64,000 nt of DNA from Armatimonadota bacterium (GTDB lineage: Bacteria; Armatimonadota; Armatimonadia; Armatimonadales; Capsulimonadaceae), in contig JANXMY010000036.1 in assembly GCA_025354405.1 (NCBI GenBank), positions 1 to 64,000 of the forward strand, written 5' to 3'. Shown one piece after another: positions 54,170-63,014 of this stretch; positions within the stretch are counted from its first letter, which is position 1; the number at the start of each line of letters is the position of its first letter. Below the pieces are notes generated by a model that did no database searches, was not told the DNA's origin, and saw nothing but the letters and a program-made list of their open reading frames with translations. The position numbers were made by a program, and so were the translations under genes.

Positions 54170-55521
54170 AATTCCACGGTTGTATTCTTTGGCAATGCTT
54201 CCAGCCGTGCATTGACTGCCGCCGTCTCCTTCTCAAACTTCGGCTTACCAAGGAGGGCAAACATATTTGACTTGTATGCCTCGACCCCCGGCTGATCGAA
54301 GGGATTGATCCCCATCAAATAGCCTGACACGCCGCAGGCACGCTCGAAGAAGTACAGCAATGCACCCATGGAGTAAGCGTCGCGCGTCGTCATGTGCACG
54401 GTCGAGTTGGGAACACCGCCGTCCCGGTGTGCCAGAGCAGTAGCATGGTAGGCAGCTTTGTTAACATCGGCCATCGATGTTCCAACCAGATAATCCAGCT
54501 CGTCCAGATTGTTGTCTGCCGCAGGAATCAAGAGATTCGGCTCTCCGCCATCCACGATCACGAATGTTTCGGTGATCGTCCGCCGCCCCTGCTGTATCCA
54601 CTGGCCCATCGAATGCAGGTCGGTCGTCAGTTCCACAGATGCGGGGAAGAAGGAGATATGACTTTTCCCTTCGCTCTCCCCAAAAAGCTGCTTCCACCAC
54701 TCAGCGACGTAATGTAGGCGCGGCTCAAACGTCGCAAAGATCTCGATAGTGTAGCCTTTGAGGTAGAGAAAGTTGCGGGCGGCGGCATAAAAGTACGCCG
54801 GGTTTTTGGAGATGTCCGGATTCGCACAGGCGGCCGCCGTATCGCGTGCTCCGGCCAGCAGCGCATCGATATCTACTCCTGCCACGGCGATGGGAAGCAG
54901 CCCGACCGGGGACAGTACGGAGTAGCGGCCACCGATATCATCGGCGATATTGAGCGTGGCGTAGCCTTCGTCGGTCGCCAGCTTGCGCAGTGCGCCTTTG
55001 CTGGCATCTGTCGTCGCGACTATCCGCTTCCGAGATTCTTCCTTGCCCACCGATTTCTCCAGTGCATCCCGGAACAGACGAAACGCGATGGCAGGCTCCG
55101 AAGTCGTGCCGGATTTTGAGATGGCGTCGATTGAGAACCGTTTCCCATGCAGCCGCTGGAGCATGCCATAGTGCTCATGAACCGAGAGTGACTTCCCCGC
55201 GAAAATGACTTCTGGCCCCTGCCCCGGCATGGCAACAGCTTCGATCACTGCCCGCGCACCCAGATAGGAGCCGCCGATGCCGATGGAAACCAGCACGTCG
55301 GAATCATCTTGGATCCGCTTCGCCAGGTCTTTGATCTTCAGCACTTCCTCGGGGCTAACGATCTTGCCCGGGTCGACCCAGCCGAGATACTCCGACCCGA
55401 GTCCCCCGCCCATGGTTACTTTTTTGTGTGCCAGGTCAACATTGTCCTGATAAGATTTCACTTCATCAAAGTCTACGTCCGGGGCAAGATACCCGTAGTC
55501 AAAAGAAATCGGCAGTGCCAT
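54166..55521 (-). CDS. pgi: Glucose-6-phosphate isomerase
   Basis: 451 residues. Interconverts glucose-6-phosphate and fructose-6-phosphate. Seen: VLVSIGIGGSYLGARAVIEA, SIDAISKSGTTSEPAIAFRL, IADDIGGRYSVLSPVGLLPI, LHSMGQWIQQGRRTITETFV and GINPFDQPGVEAYKSNMFAL. ATG 55521 follows GAGGAGA. A strong hairpin lies only 21 bases upstream of the start, so expression may depend on read-through from sdhB or an unseen promoter. Confidence 0.96.
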   Translation of the reverse strand: MALPISFDYGYLAPDVDFDEVKSYQDNVDLAHKKVTMGGGLGSEYLGWVDPGKIVSPEEVLKIKDLAKRIQDDSDVLVSIGIGGSYLGARAVIEAVAMPGQGPEVIFAGKSLSVHEHYGMLQRLHGKRFSIDAISKSGTTSEPAIAFRLFRDALEKSVGKEESRKRIVATTDASKGALRKLATDEGYATLNIADDIGGRYSVLSPVGLLPIAVAGVDIDALLAGARDTAAACANPDISKNPAYFYAAARNFLYLKGYTIEIFATFEPRLHYVAEWWKQLFGESEGKSHISFFPASVELTTDLHSMGQWIQQGRRTITETFVIVDGGEPNLLIPAADNNLDELDYLVGTSMADVNKAAYHATALAHRDGGVPNSTVHMTTRDAYSMGALLYFFERACGVSGYLMGINPFDQPGVEAYKSNMFALLGKPKFEKETAAVNARLEALPKNTTVEF

Positions 55522-55538
55522 AATATGTCTCCTCAATC

Positions 55539-55566
55539 AAAAGGGCGAAGGCTTTTGCCTTCGCCC
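55539..55566 (-). terminator. Terminator or attenuator between sdhB and pgi
   Basis: Minus strand: GGGCGAAGGC, loop AAAA, GCCTTCGCCC, then TTTT and GATTGAGGAG, which is the pgi ribosome site. The short T run suggests partial termination. Confidence 0.7.
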
Positions 55567-55588
55567 ACCATTGTACCCAAAATAAAAT

Positions 55589-56344
55589 TTACTTGCCTCG
55601 AAAGAACTGCTTAAACTTGTAGAGTGTCACATCCCGGTTCATTTCAGCGATGGCTTCCGTTAATGGGATCTGCTTCGGACAGGCCTTAACACAGTTCTGG
55701 GCATTGCCACAGCTTGTGACGCCGTCTGCCCCGGAGATCGCTTCCAGGCGCTCCTCTTTGGTCATTGCACCAGTCGGGTGGCTGTTGAAGAGACGTACCT
55801 GACCGATTGCCGCCGGCCCGATAAAGTTCGAATGCTCGCTTACCTGTGGGCAAGCCTCGAGACAGGAGCCGCAGGTCATACACCGGGCAAACTCATACGC
55901 TTCCTGCCGGTCCCGCTCTGCGATTCGTGGTCCGGGGCCGAGGTCGTAGGTACCGTCGATCGGAATCCAGGCCCGAATCTTCTTGAGGTTCGCAAACATC
56001 CGGGACCGATCAACCGCGAGGTCTTTGATGGTCGGAAACTTGCTCATCGGCTCCAGGGAGATCGGCTGGGTCAGGTTGTCCACGAGTGTCGCACAGGACT
56101 GGCCGACTTTGCCGTTCATCAGCATCGTACAGGAGCCACAGACGTTCTCCAGGCAGTTCATTTCCCAGACGGGGGCACTGGTCGCTTTGCCGTCGCGCGT
56201 GACCGGATTTTTTCGAATTTCCATCAGGCAGGAAATGACGTTCATCGCGGGCCGGTACGGGATCTCGAATTCTTCCCAGTAAGCGGGCGACTCTTGGTCG
56301 GCTCGCCGCTTTATTTTCAAAACAATCGTCTTCTGATCAGACAT
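55589..56344 (-). CDS. sdhB: Succinate dehydrogenase iron-sulfur subunit
   Basis: 251 residues. Carries electrons from SdhA to quinone. The [2Fe-2S] cysteines lie in NCLENVCGSCTMLMNGKVGQ and the following SC. The two further clusters lie in CMTCGSCLEACPQ and CGNAQNCVKACPK. Follows the small secreted gene by 12 bases and belongs to the sdhC-sdhA-X-sdhB operon. Confidence 0.96.
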   Translation of the reverse strand: MSDQKTIVLKIKRRADQESPAYWEEFEIPYRPAMNVISCLMEIRKNPVTRDGKATSAPVWEMNCLENVCGSCTMLMNGKVGQSCATLVDNLTQPISLEPMSKFPTIKDLAVDRSRMFANLKKIRAWIPIDGTYDLGPGPRIAERDRQEAYEFARCMTCGSCLEACPQVSEHSNFIGPAAIGQVRLFNSHPTGAMTKEERLEAISGADGVTSCGNAQNCVKACPKQIPLTEAIAEMNRDVTLYKFKQFFRGK

Positions 56345-56356
56345 TTCTATCTCTTT

Positions 56357-56836
56357 CTAAGGCTGTGCCGGGCGGTTAAACGGACGGCGCAAGTGATTGC
56401 CTGCGTGGAGAGCATTCTCTATCGCTAAAATATCGTCATGCAGAGCCCTCGCGAGAGGGCCGGAAGGCAGAGTTAAGTCGGGGGATCTCTGTCCCCGATA
56501 AATCACATAAGTATCCGTGCCGAATGAGGCGCTGCGCATCCCATGCCGGACTGGAAGAGACGCGAGCGGCATGGCCGCCACTACATCGGCAAACAGCTTT
56601 GCAGTGGCGTTTAGAGAAAGAGCCTGTGCTCGAGGCTTCGCACCGGATTCGACATACAATGCACTCCCGCGCGACGACACCACAATTTTGTAGCCTGCGG
56701 TGTTCGTCGACCCGGAATTCTCGATCGTCACGGTCTCTTCAATGGTCTTCTTTGGTGCCGTCTTTGCGAAGAGAGGCAGCGCAGCTAGCAGCAGTCCGGC
56801 AGTGATACTAGTAACGACGCTAACGCGTGCTGACAA
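56357..56836 (-). CDS. Small secreted protein inside the sdh operon (TTG start)
   Basis: 159 residues, unrecognised. TTG 56836 is chosen because GAAGGAGAG lies just before it and it yields a clean signal peptide (MSARVSVVTSITAGLLLAAL, then PLFAKTA). Longer frames run back into sdhA. The mature part is a small beta-rich domain (IEETVTIENSGSTNTAGYKI, VVSSRGSALYVESG, FGTDTYVIYRGQRSPDLTLP). It overlaps the sdhA stop by 17 bases and lies 12 before sdhB, so it is locked into the operon. It might be an outer-face factor for SDH or simply inserted. Confidence 0.65.
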   Translation of the reverse strand: MSARVSVVTSITAGLLLAALPLFAKTAPKKTIEETVTIENSGSTNTAGYKIVVSSRGSALYVESGAKPRAQALSLNATAKLFADVVAAMPLASLPVRHGMRSASFGTDTYVIYRGQRSPDLTLPSGPLARALHDDILAIENALHAGNHLRRPFNRPAQP

Positions 56837-59027
56837 GTTTCTCTCCTTCGACCGAAACCGGATTTGAGGCTTTTGCCGGATCGGCATCGGCGGCATCATT
56901 TGCTCCGGTTAGCCAGTTGTCATCGGCAATCCTAATCTCTTCTTTCGCGCCGAGTGAGTACGGAGAATCGCGCCGTGCTTCAGGCGGGCGAGTCGAAAGC
57001 TGGTCGCCGCTGCCATTCGCATCAGCTCCCGCAGCAATCTGCATTTCCTGCCGAGTTGCCCCCGTGAGGCCTGTCCCGAACGACTCTTTTCCATTCGCAC
57101 CATTTGTCCCATGGCTTGTGTTTGTTGAGACGACCAGCTTCTCCTTAACTGACTCAGCTTCGGGCGCTGCTGTTTCCGATTCGTTCTTTTCCGCGGCATA
57201 ATTGCGAAGGCGCGGCTTGATGAGTGACGTATCCACATCTTCATACGAAAGCTTCGGACCATCCGAGGTCCACTCTGCAATCGTGGATTTCAAGAAGCGG
57301 GCATCGTCACGCTTTGGAAAGTCCGGCTTGTAATGTGCCCCGCGTGATTCGTCGCGGGCCAGTGCGCCTAGCGTCACCGCACGCGATAAGTGCAGCATGT
57401 TTTTCAGCTGACGCGTGAACGGGATTAACTGATTTGTCCAGCTTGAATTGTCGGCGATCGAAACCCGCTCGACCCGCTCCTGCAGTTCCTGGATCTTGGC
57501 GTCGGTAGCCTTCAGGCGGTCGTTATAGCGAACGACCGTCACATTCGCCGTCATCACGTCCCCCAGCTCTTCATGCAGCTTGTAGGGGTTCTCCGTACCA
57601 ACCGAAGCCGCCAATTTCTCATACTGCACCTGGCGCACTTTCTTCTCGCGCTCAAACAGCGACGCCGGCAGATCATCGACGCTCTTAGGCAAGTGCTTGA
57701 CATATGTTGCAACACCCGGCCCGGTCATCTGCCCCGCTGTCAGGCAGGAGAGCAGCGAGTTAGCCCCCAGACGGTTCGCACCGTGGTACTGGTACTCACA
57801 CTCACCTACTGCATAGAGGCCCATGATGTTGGTCATCTGGTTGCGTGGGTCGCCGACCACCAAGCCGCCTGATGTGTTATCTTTGACGAAATCTACCCAG
57901 AGGCCGCCCATGGAGTAATGCACCGCGGGGAAGATACGCATTGGTGTCGTGCGCGGGTCCTCGCCGATAAACTTCTCATAAATCTCCAGGATTCCGCCAA
58001 GCTTAATATCAATCTGCTTCTTATCAAGATGGGTCAGGTCAAGATAGACTTGGTTCTCGCCGAACACGCCCATCTTCTCATCCACACACATCGCAAAGAT
58101 CTCACGCGTCGCAATATCGCGTGGTACCAGATTGCCATAGGCTGGATACTTTTCTTCCAGGAAGTAAAATCGCTCCGCCTCGGGGATAGCCTCGCCGCGT
58201 CGCTTGTCGCCCGGCGTCCGAGGTACCCAAACTCGCCCACCTTCGCCGCGAGCGGATTCTGACATTAGCCGCAGTTTGTCCATACCAGGGATGGCTGTTG
58301 GATGCACCTGGATAAACTCACCATTTGCATACTTAGCCCCCTGCTGGTACACCGCAGAAGCAGCCGTACCCGTGTTCATTACCGAGTTTGTCGAGCGGTT
58401 ATAGATAATCCCCGGCCCGCCAGTCGCCAAAACCACGGCGTCGGCCCGGAACTCCTGTATCATCATTGTCCGCAGGTCCTGAGCGATAATTCCCTTGCAG
58501 GCACCATCATCATCTTTGACTATGCCTAGGAATTCCCAAAACTCATGCTTTACGACTTTCCCCTCGACTTCGTGCCGCCGGGTCTGCTCATCCAGCGCAT
58601 ACAGCAGCTGCTGGCCGGTTGTTGCCCCGGCATAGGCGGTCCGATGATACTGGGTCCCACCAAAGCGCCGGAAGTCCAGAAGGCCTTCGCCAGTTCGGTT
58701 GAACATGACACCCATACGGTCCAGAAGGTTGATGATGCCGGGCGCATGGTCGCACATATGCTTGACCGGCGACTGATTTGCCAGGAAGTCCCCACCATAG
58801 ATCGTGTCGTCAAGATGCTCATAGGGCGAATCGCCTTCGCCTTTCGTGTTCACCGCGCCGTTGATCCCCCCCTGGGCACAGACCGAGTGGCTGCGTTTTA
58901 CAGGAACGAATGAAAACAAATCCACGGGCACACCTGCCTCGGCGATCTGTATTGTCGTCATCAGTCCGGCCAGGCCGCCACCGACAACAATTACCTTCGG
59001 TTTTGTATTGCTTGCTACCGTAACCAT
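56820..59027 (-). CDS. sdhA: Succinate dehydrogenase flavoprotein subunit with long C-terminal extension
   Basis: 735 residues; B. subtilis-type SdhA is near 590. FAD motif VIVVGGGLAGLMTTIQIAEA, the covalent-FAD His in KRSHSVCAQGGINGAVN, HPTAIPGMDKLRLMSESARG with the active-site region, EGGRVWVPR and GANRLGANSLLSCLTAG. The catalytic domain ends near residue 620 (SLIKPRLRNYA). The last roughly 115 residues are Glu/Ala/Gly/Asn-rich and look disordered. ATG 59027 is preferred over in-frame TTG 59075. Oxidises succinate to fumarate, feeding fumC. Confidence 0.95.
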   Translation of the reverse strand: MVTVASNTKPKVIVVGGGLAGLMTTIQIAEAGVPVDLFSFVPVKRSHSVCAQGGINGAVNTKGEGDSPYEHLDDTIYGGDFLANQSPVKHMCDHAPGIINLLDRMGVMFNRTGEGLLDFRRFGGTQYHRTAYAGATTGQQLLYALDEQTRRHEVEGKVVKHEFWEFLGIVKDDDGACKGIIAQDLRTMMIQEFRADAVVLATGGPGIIYNRSTNSVMNTGTAASAVYQQGAKYANGEFIQVHPTAIPGMDKLRLMSESARGEGGRVWVPRTPGDKRRGEAIPEAERFYFLEEKYPAYGNLVPRDIATREIFAMCVDEKMGVFGENQVYLDLTHLDKKQIDIKLGGILEIYEKFIGEDPRTTPMRIFPAVHYSMGGLWVDFVKDNTSGGLVVGDPRNQMTNIMGLYAVGECEYQYHGANRLGANSLLSCLTAGQMTGPGVATYVKHLPKSVDDLPASLFEREKKVRQVQYEKLAASVGTENPYKLHEELGDVMTANVTVVRYNDRLKATDAKIQELQERVERVSIADNSSWTNQLIPFTRQLKNMLHLSRAVTLGALARDESRGAHYKPDFPKRDDARFLKSTIAEWTSDGPKLSYEDVDTSLIKPRLRNYAAEKNESETAAPEAESVKEKLVVSTNTSHGTNGANGKESFGTGLTGATRQEMQIAAGADANGSGDQLSTRPPEARRDSPYSLGAKEEIRIADDNWLTGANDAADADPAKASNPVSVEGEKLVSTR

Positions 59028-59102
59028 AGTCTTGCTCTTTCTAGTTCTTACACGCCGCTTTAACTTCACTGCCAACTCTTGGAAAGCTGTTAAATAACTC
59101 TT

Positions 59103-59840
59103 TTAACGTACCATTCCTGCTGCCGATGAGGTCTGAGTCAATTCTGCACGCATTCCGTCCGCACGCAGATGTACGATGCTCCAGATGCCCATACCGGCAA
59201 AGATGAAAAACAAGCCCCAGCAGCCATATTGGTTCAATCGCTGGGAGCGGGCCGAGATCGTCAGGCCCCACCGGATACAGAAGTTCCAAAAACCGTTGGT
59301 GAAGTGAAACACAACGGCAACGATGCCGACGACCTGTATCCAGAAATGCAGTGGGTCCGCCATCTGCAGCGCCATCGCATGGTAGCTGATCGCCTGCTCC
59401 GGATTTGGATTGCCCTGCCAAAGCAAAAAATATTTCTGCAGACTGGTATTCCAAATATGATAGCCGATGTAGAAAAATGCAATGATGCCGCTGGCACGCT
59501 GCATAAAATACATCCAGTTCCGGCCATAGCTGTAGCGGGTCAAATTCGACTGACCATACGCCGTGATCCAGATGCCGTAGATCGAATGATACAAGATAGG
59601 AATGTAAATGAGAACTACTTCCAGCACTGCAACAAAGGGCAGACCACCATAGACCCTGATCACCGTGTTGTAGGCTCCTGCTCCGCGGAGAGCATAGGAG
59701 TTTGCAATCAAGTGCTGAATGAGAAAAAATCCAATGGGGAAGATACCTGATGCCGAATGCAATCTATGCCACAGGTATGGATCGTGCAAGCGTCCCTTAG
59801 CCCGCGTGGTTTCTTTGTTCTCCGGTGATGCGACTGCCAT
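59103..59840 (-). CDS. sdhC: Succinate dehydrogenase cytochrome b558 subunit
   Basis: 245 residues, the di-heme membrane anchor of the B. subtilis/epsilonproteobacterial type. Five membrane segments carry His candidates in HRLHSASGIFPIGFFLIQHL, IYIPILYHSIYGIWI, FYIGYHIWNTS and AVVFHFTNGFWNF. ATG 59840 (MAVASPENKE) follows GGAAAGGG. The frame back to 59924 crosses the promoter and is rejected. First gene of the sdh operon. Confidence 0.93.
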   Translation of the reverse strand: MAVASPENKETTRAKGRLHDPYLWHRLHSASGIFPIGFFLIQHLIANSYALRGAGAYNTVIRVYGGLPFVAVLEVVLIYIPILYHSIYGIWITAYGQSNLTRYSYGRNWMYFMQRASGIIAFFYIGYHIWNTSLQKYFLLWQGNPNPEQAISYHAMALQMADPLHFWIQVVGIVAVVFHFTNGFWNFCIRWGLTISARSQRLNQYGCWGLFFIFAGMGIWSIVHLRADGMRAELTQTSSAAGMVR

Positions 59841-59871
59841 GACAATGCCCTTTCCAAATGCTCTACCACTA

Positions 59872-59900
59872 ATTATACCCATCTCACCTGACAATGTAAA
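59872..59900 (-). promoter_or_regulatory. sdhC operon promoter
   Basis: Minus strand: TTTACA (59900-59895), 17 bases, TATAAT (59877-59872). Near consensus. The -35 lies inside the inverted repeat at 59891-59909. Confidence 0.75.
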
Positions 59901-59909
59901 ATGAATTGT
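59891..59909. promoter_or_regulatory. Inverted repeat over the sdhC -35, candidate LysR-type site
   Basis: ACAAT (59891-59895), nine bases, ATTGT (59905-59909). It covers the sdhC -35 box in the sdhC-lysR divergent region. Confidence 0.4.
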
Positions 59910-59921
59910 TTTGCATGGTAT

Positions 59922-59938
59922 CATAAGAATAACTTATG
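59922..59938. promoter_or_regulatory. LysR-type box over the regulator's own start
   Basis: CATAAGAATAACTTATG: six-base arms, five-base centre, containing T-N11-A (T59924 to A59936). It overlaps the regulator's ATG and its likely transcription start downstream of an extended -10-like TGGTATCAT (59916-59924), a position suited to autorepression. Confidence 0.55.
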
Positions 59939-60841
59939 ACACATCTTAATCTCGATAGCTTGCAAATGTTTACCGACCTGGTTGAAACCGGAAGCTTCTC
60001 GCGTACTGCGGAGAAAAACTTTGTTTCCCAGTCTGCTGTGAGCCAGCGCATCCGCACTTTAGAACAAGAATTTGGCGAAAGCTTACTGGAGCGCGGTCAA
60101 GGGCGCGGGAAGGTTACTCCTACCGCCGCCGGAGATACGCTTTACAGGGGGGCAAAACCCCTGCTGCAAAATGCCTCGCTGTTAGACTCTCAAATGCGGC
60201 AGCTCTCGGACGAAATTGCCGGTACCGTCCGTGTCGCAACAGTTTATTCTGTTGGTCTTCATGCCCTGTCGCCACGACTGAAGCCTTTTCTCGCTGAACA
60301 CCCACGCATCAATATTCACCTGGAATATGAGCAAACGGAGAAGGTCTATGAAAATGTCGCCTCCGGGGTGGTCGATGTGGGTATCGTCGCCTGCCCCAGC
60401 CCAAGGCGCGGCCTGGAAATTGTGCCCTTCGCGGAAGAGCCAATGGTGGTAATCATGGCCCCTGAGCATCCGTTAGCCGTTCACGCGGAGCTTTCTCTTA
60501 AGCAGCTCGATACCGAACCGTTTATCGCGTTTGCAGAGCATATCCCTACGCGGCGGCTTGTTGACGAGCACTTAAGGGCAGCAAATAGCCGGGTGAAAAT
60601 TATCGCGACTTTCGACAATATCGAAACCATTAAAAATCTGGTGGAAATTGGCAGCGGGGTGAGTATTTTGCCAGCCGACACTGTGCGTCAGGAAGATCGT
60701 GAGGGGATGCTGGTAGTACGTCAACTGCAATCGAAAGAAGCTTTCAAAAGACCGACCGGCCTGCTCGTGAAATCGAAGCAGATACAGCGTGCTGCCATCA
60801 GTGCATTTGTCGAAGCAATGCGGCAGAAATCGCCGATTTAG
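59936..60841 (+). CDS. LysR-family transcriptional regulator
   Basis: 301 residues. N-terminal winged helix (LDSLQMFTDLVETGSFSRTA, NFVSQSAVSQRIRTLEQEFG, LLERGQGRGKVTPTAAG) and a two-lobed effector domain (GTVRVATVYSVGLHALSPRL to VRQEDREGMLVVRQL). Diverges from sdhC, sharing about 95 bases of promoter with two inverted repeats, so sdhCAB and itself are the likely targets. Effector unknown. Its stop overlaps the convergent GNAT stop by 4 bases. Confidence 0.92.
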   Translation: MTHLNLDSLQMFTDLVETGSFSRTAEKNFVSQSAVSQRIRTLEQEFGESLLERGQGRGKVTPTAAGDTLYRGAKPLLQNASLLDSQMRQLSDEIAGTVRVATVYSVGLHALSPRLKPFLAEHPRINIHLEYEQTEKVYENVASGVVDVGIVACPSPRRGLEIVPFAEEPMVVIMAPEHPLAVHAELSLKQLDTEPFIAFAEHIPTRRLVDEHLRAANSRVKIIATFDNIETIKNLVEIGSGVSILPADTVRQEDREGMLVVRQLQSKEAFKRPTGLLVKSKQIQRAAISAFVEAMRQKSPI

Positions 60842-61764
60842 AAGCCGTCACTTTCCCACCAGGCCGCCGACCCGTTTCTGTAAGCTTCACCAACTTGTGC
60901 GAAATCCCCAGGAAGCAGTGAAATGCGGCGGATCATGCCTGCGGCTTCTGTTTCCTCACGGAGAATGCCAAAATCTTCAGAAGCAGATTTATCGATAAAC
61001 TGTGGTATCGCAGAGAGGTAGACCGAAGCATACAGACGCCTTGAAGCCTCAGCAATGACAGCCTGCAAGAGTAAATGCTCGGAGGCGGCATCTGCTGCCC
61101 GCCATTCCAGCAGGAGTACGGGTTCTTCGTGATCTCCCGGAAACTCCGCGACGACATATCCACTGTCCGTTGAGTGAATCTCTGCCGCATGAGAGCGCCA
61201 GACCCAACTGGCCCACTCAACAAAGTAACGCGGCGAGCGGATAAGTTGCAGCGGTCGAGGCGATTGTTCGTAGAGAGAAATCAAACCACTGATCGAATGG
61301 ACCGGCTGCCAGTTCCCTGCGGTCCGAAGCGGGGTGTCTGCGTGAAGGTTAATCGTCACCTGAGGGCGGAGAATTTGTTCCCAGCCTAAATTGGCATAAT
61401 GGGCGTGTGTCCCTGTTGCAAGCAGCGAAAAGTCAAACTCTTCCCGCTCCATCTTCAGAATTATCTCTCGAAGCAGCAAACTGGAAAAACCCCGGCGGCG
61501 ATAGCCGGGATCCGTCGCAACGTTCGCGATCGCCCCGCACAGAAGTGTTACGCCGTTCCAGACCAGGCGGCGACGGCACAACAGAACGGTGCTCGCCAGC
61601 GTCGCCCCGTCCCAAATACCTATTAGGTCTCCAAGTTGGTACTGTTCATCTGAGTCAAAGTAGCGCGAGAAATAGCCGCTGGACGTATCCTCGAAAACCT
61701 TGTCCCAGAGATTGAGGGCCGCTTCTTGTTCGGATTCAATGACAGCACGTGGGGCGGCAATCAT
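60838..61764 (-). CDS. GNAT-family N-acetyltransferase (Eis-like layout)
   Basis: 308 residues. The N-terminal GNAT domain has the acetyl-CoA loop VATDPGYRRRGFSSLLLREI (about 83-102) and FDFSLLATGTHAHYANLGWE. A long second half (about 135-308) is unlike simple GNATs and recalls the multi-domain Eis type. Acceptor unknown. It starts 3 bases after sucD on the same strand and probably shares its transcript. Confidence 0.78.
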   Translation of the reverse strand: MIAAPRAVIESEQEAALNLWDKVFEDTSSGYFSRYFDSDEQYQLGDLIGIWDGATLASTVLLCRRRLVWNGVTLLCGAIANVATDPGYRRRGFSSLLLREIILKMEREEFDFSLLATGTHAHYANLGWEQILRPQVTINLHADTPLRTAGNWQPVHSISGLISLYEQSPRPLQLIRSPRYFVEWASWVWRSHAAEIHSTDSGYVVAEFPGDHEEPVLLLEWRAADAASEHLLLQAVIAEASRRLYASVYLSAIPQFIDKSASEDFGILREETEAAGMIRRISLLPGDFAQVGEAYRNGSAAWWESDGF

Positions 61765-61767
61765 TTT

Positions 61768-62640
61768 CTACAGCTTCTCCAGCGCCTGTTTGACCAGCCC
61801 CGGAATATCGGCCGTTGTCTCTGCGACCAAAACACCTGCGGCTCGGAGTGCATCCACTTTCGCCTGTGGGCTGCCCGAAGTGCCGGAAATGATTGCACCG
61901 GCATGGCCCATACGCTTTCCGGGAGGAGCGGTCAGACCAGCGATAAAGCCGATGACCGGCTTTGTCATCGTCTTAATGTACTCCGCTGCGATTTCCTCAT
62001 CGGATCCACCGACTTCGCCGCACATAACGATGACTTTCGTCTCAGGGTCAGCTTCGAAGAGTGGCAAGACGTCGATAAAGCGCGTTCCCGGCATGGGATC
62101 GCCACCGACGCCCACACAGGTGGTCTGTCCCAGCCCGGCACGGGTCAGTGCGTCCACGGATTCGTAGGTCAGCGTGCCTGATCGAGACACAATGCCAACC
62201 GGCCCGGGGATAAATATATTAGCCGGGATGATCCCGATCTTGCAGCCGTTGACTGTGAGGATGCCGGGGCAGTTCGGCCCAAGCAGCCGAGAATTGGAGA
62301 ACTTGACTACGTTGACCGCGCGGATCTCATCTTCGATCGGAATGCCTTCCGTGATGCAAACGATGAAGTTGATTCCAGCATCTACCGCTTCCAAAATACC
62401 ATCCGCCGCCCCGCGTGCCGGGACAAAGATACAGGTGGCATCTGCCCCAGTGGCATCTTTAGCCTGGCGCACGGTATCGAAGACCGGGACGCCCTGCACG
62501 GTCATACCACCCTTGCCCGGCGTCACGCCGGCAACGACCTTCGTGCCATAAGCAATCATCTGGGCCGCGTGAAACTCACCCTCACGGCCAGTGATACCCT
62601 GGACGATCACTTTGGTGTTTTTGTCAACTAATATACTCAT
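61768..62640 (-). CDS. sucD: Succinyl-CoA ligase alpha subunit
   Basis: 290 residues. Forms succinate, CoA and nucleoside triphosphate with SucC. CoA-binding [54 protein letters not shown] and the phospho-His loop [21 protein letters not shown] 62640 ([10 protein letters not shown]) is the family start; the frame to 62760 is ignored. SucC is not adjacent, which is unusual. Confidence 0.96.
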   Translation of the reverse strand: MSILVDKNTKVIVQGITGREGEFHAAQMIAYGTKVVAGVTPGKGGMTVQGVPVFDTVRQAKDATGADATCIFVPARGAADGILEAVDAGINFIVCITEGIPIEDEIRAVNVVKFSNSRLLGPNCPGILTVNGCKIGIIPANIFIPGPVGIVSRSGTLTYESVDALTRAGLGQTTCVGVGGDPMPGTRFIDVLPLFEADPETKVIVMCGEVGGSDEEIAAEYIKTMTKPVIGFIAGLTAPPGKRMGHAGAIISGTSGSPQAKVDALRAAGVLVAETTADIPGLVKQALEKL

Positions 62641-62777
62641 ATTGTAAAAATCAGGCTCCCAATTAATTCGAACTGAAATTTGGCGGCGGACTGAGGCACT
62701 TCCCCGAACGTCATCACGAGAAACAAGCAGCAGAGAGAGGAATGCGCGAGTTTCGAGCACGTTTCTCTGACTTACTC

Positions 62778-62981
62778 TCAGGCTTTGCGACGCTTGAAAT
62801 AAAACACGGTGACAGGAACGTTCTCGTCTTCTTCGCCTTCTTCAGCCTCATCATTCGCACGGACATCGGCAACCGCATTGACAAGCTCCCAGCCTTCGGA
62901 CCCATGCGTGTTTAGCGTCTCTTCGTCTGTCTCATCGTCGGCATCACTGACAAAAATCTTGTACTCAAATAAATCAGCCAT
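62778..62981 (-). CDS. Small DUF4177-like protein
   Basis: 67 residues. FEYKIFVSD at the start, [18 protein letters not shown] in the middle and VFYFKRRK at the end match the DUF4177 layout; an acidic stretch ([11 protein letters not shown]) is inserted between. GGGAG lies 6 bases before ATG 62981 (62984 is the alternative). Lies between the M42 peptidase and sucD on the same strand. Function unknown. Confidence 0.72.
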   Translation of the reverse strand: MADLFEYKIFVSDADDETDEETLNTHGSEGWELVNAVADVRANDEAEEGEEDENVPVTVFYFKRRKA

Positions 62982-63014
62982 CATGTTCTCCCTGTAAGTA
63001 ACTTCGAAATATCT

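Noticed and set aside
59028-59075. Longer sdhA start at TTG 59075
   Set aside because: The added residues are basic and outside the family alignment, and the ATG at 59027 has an adequate AGAAAGAG site.
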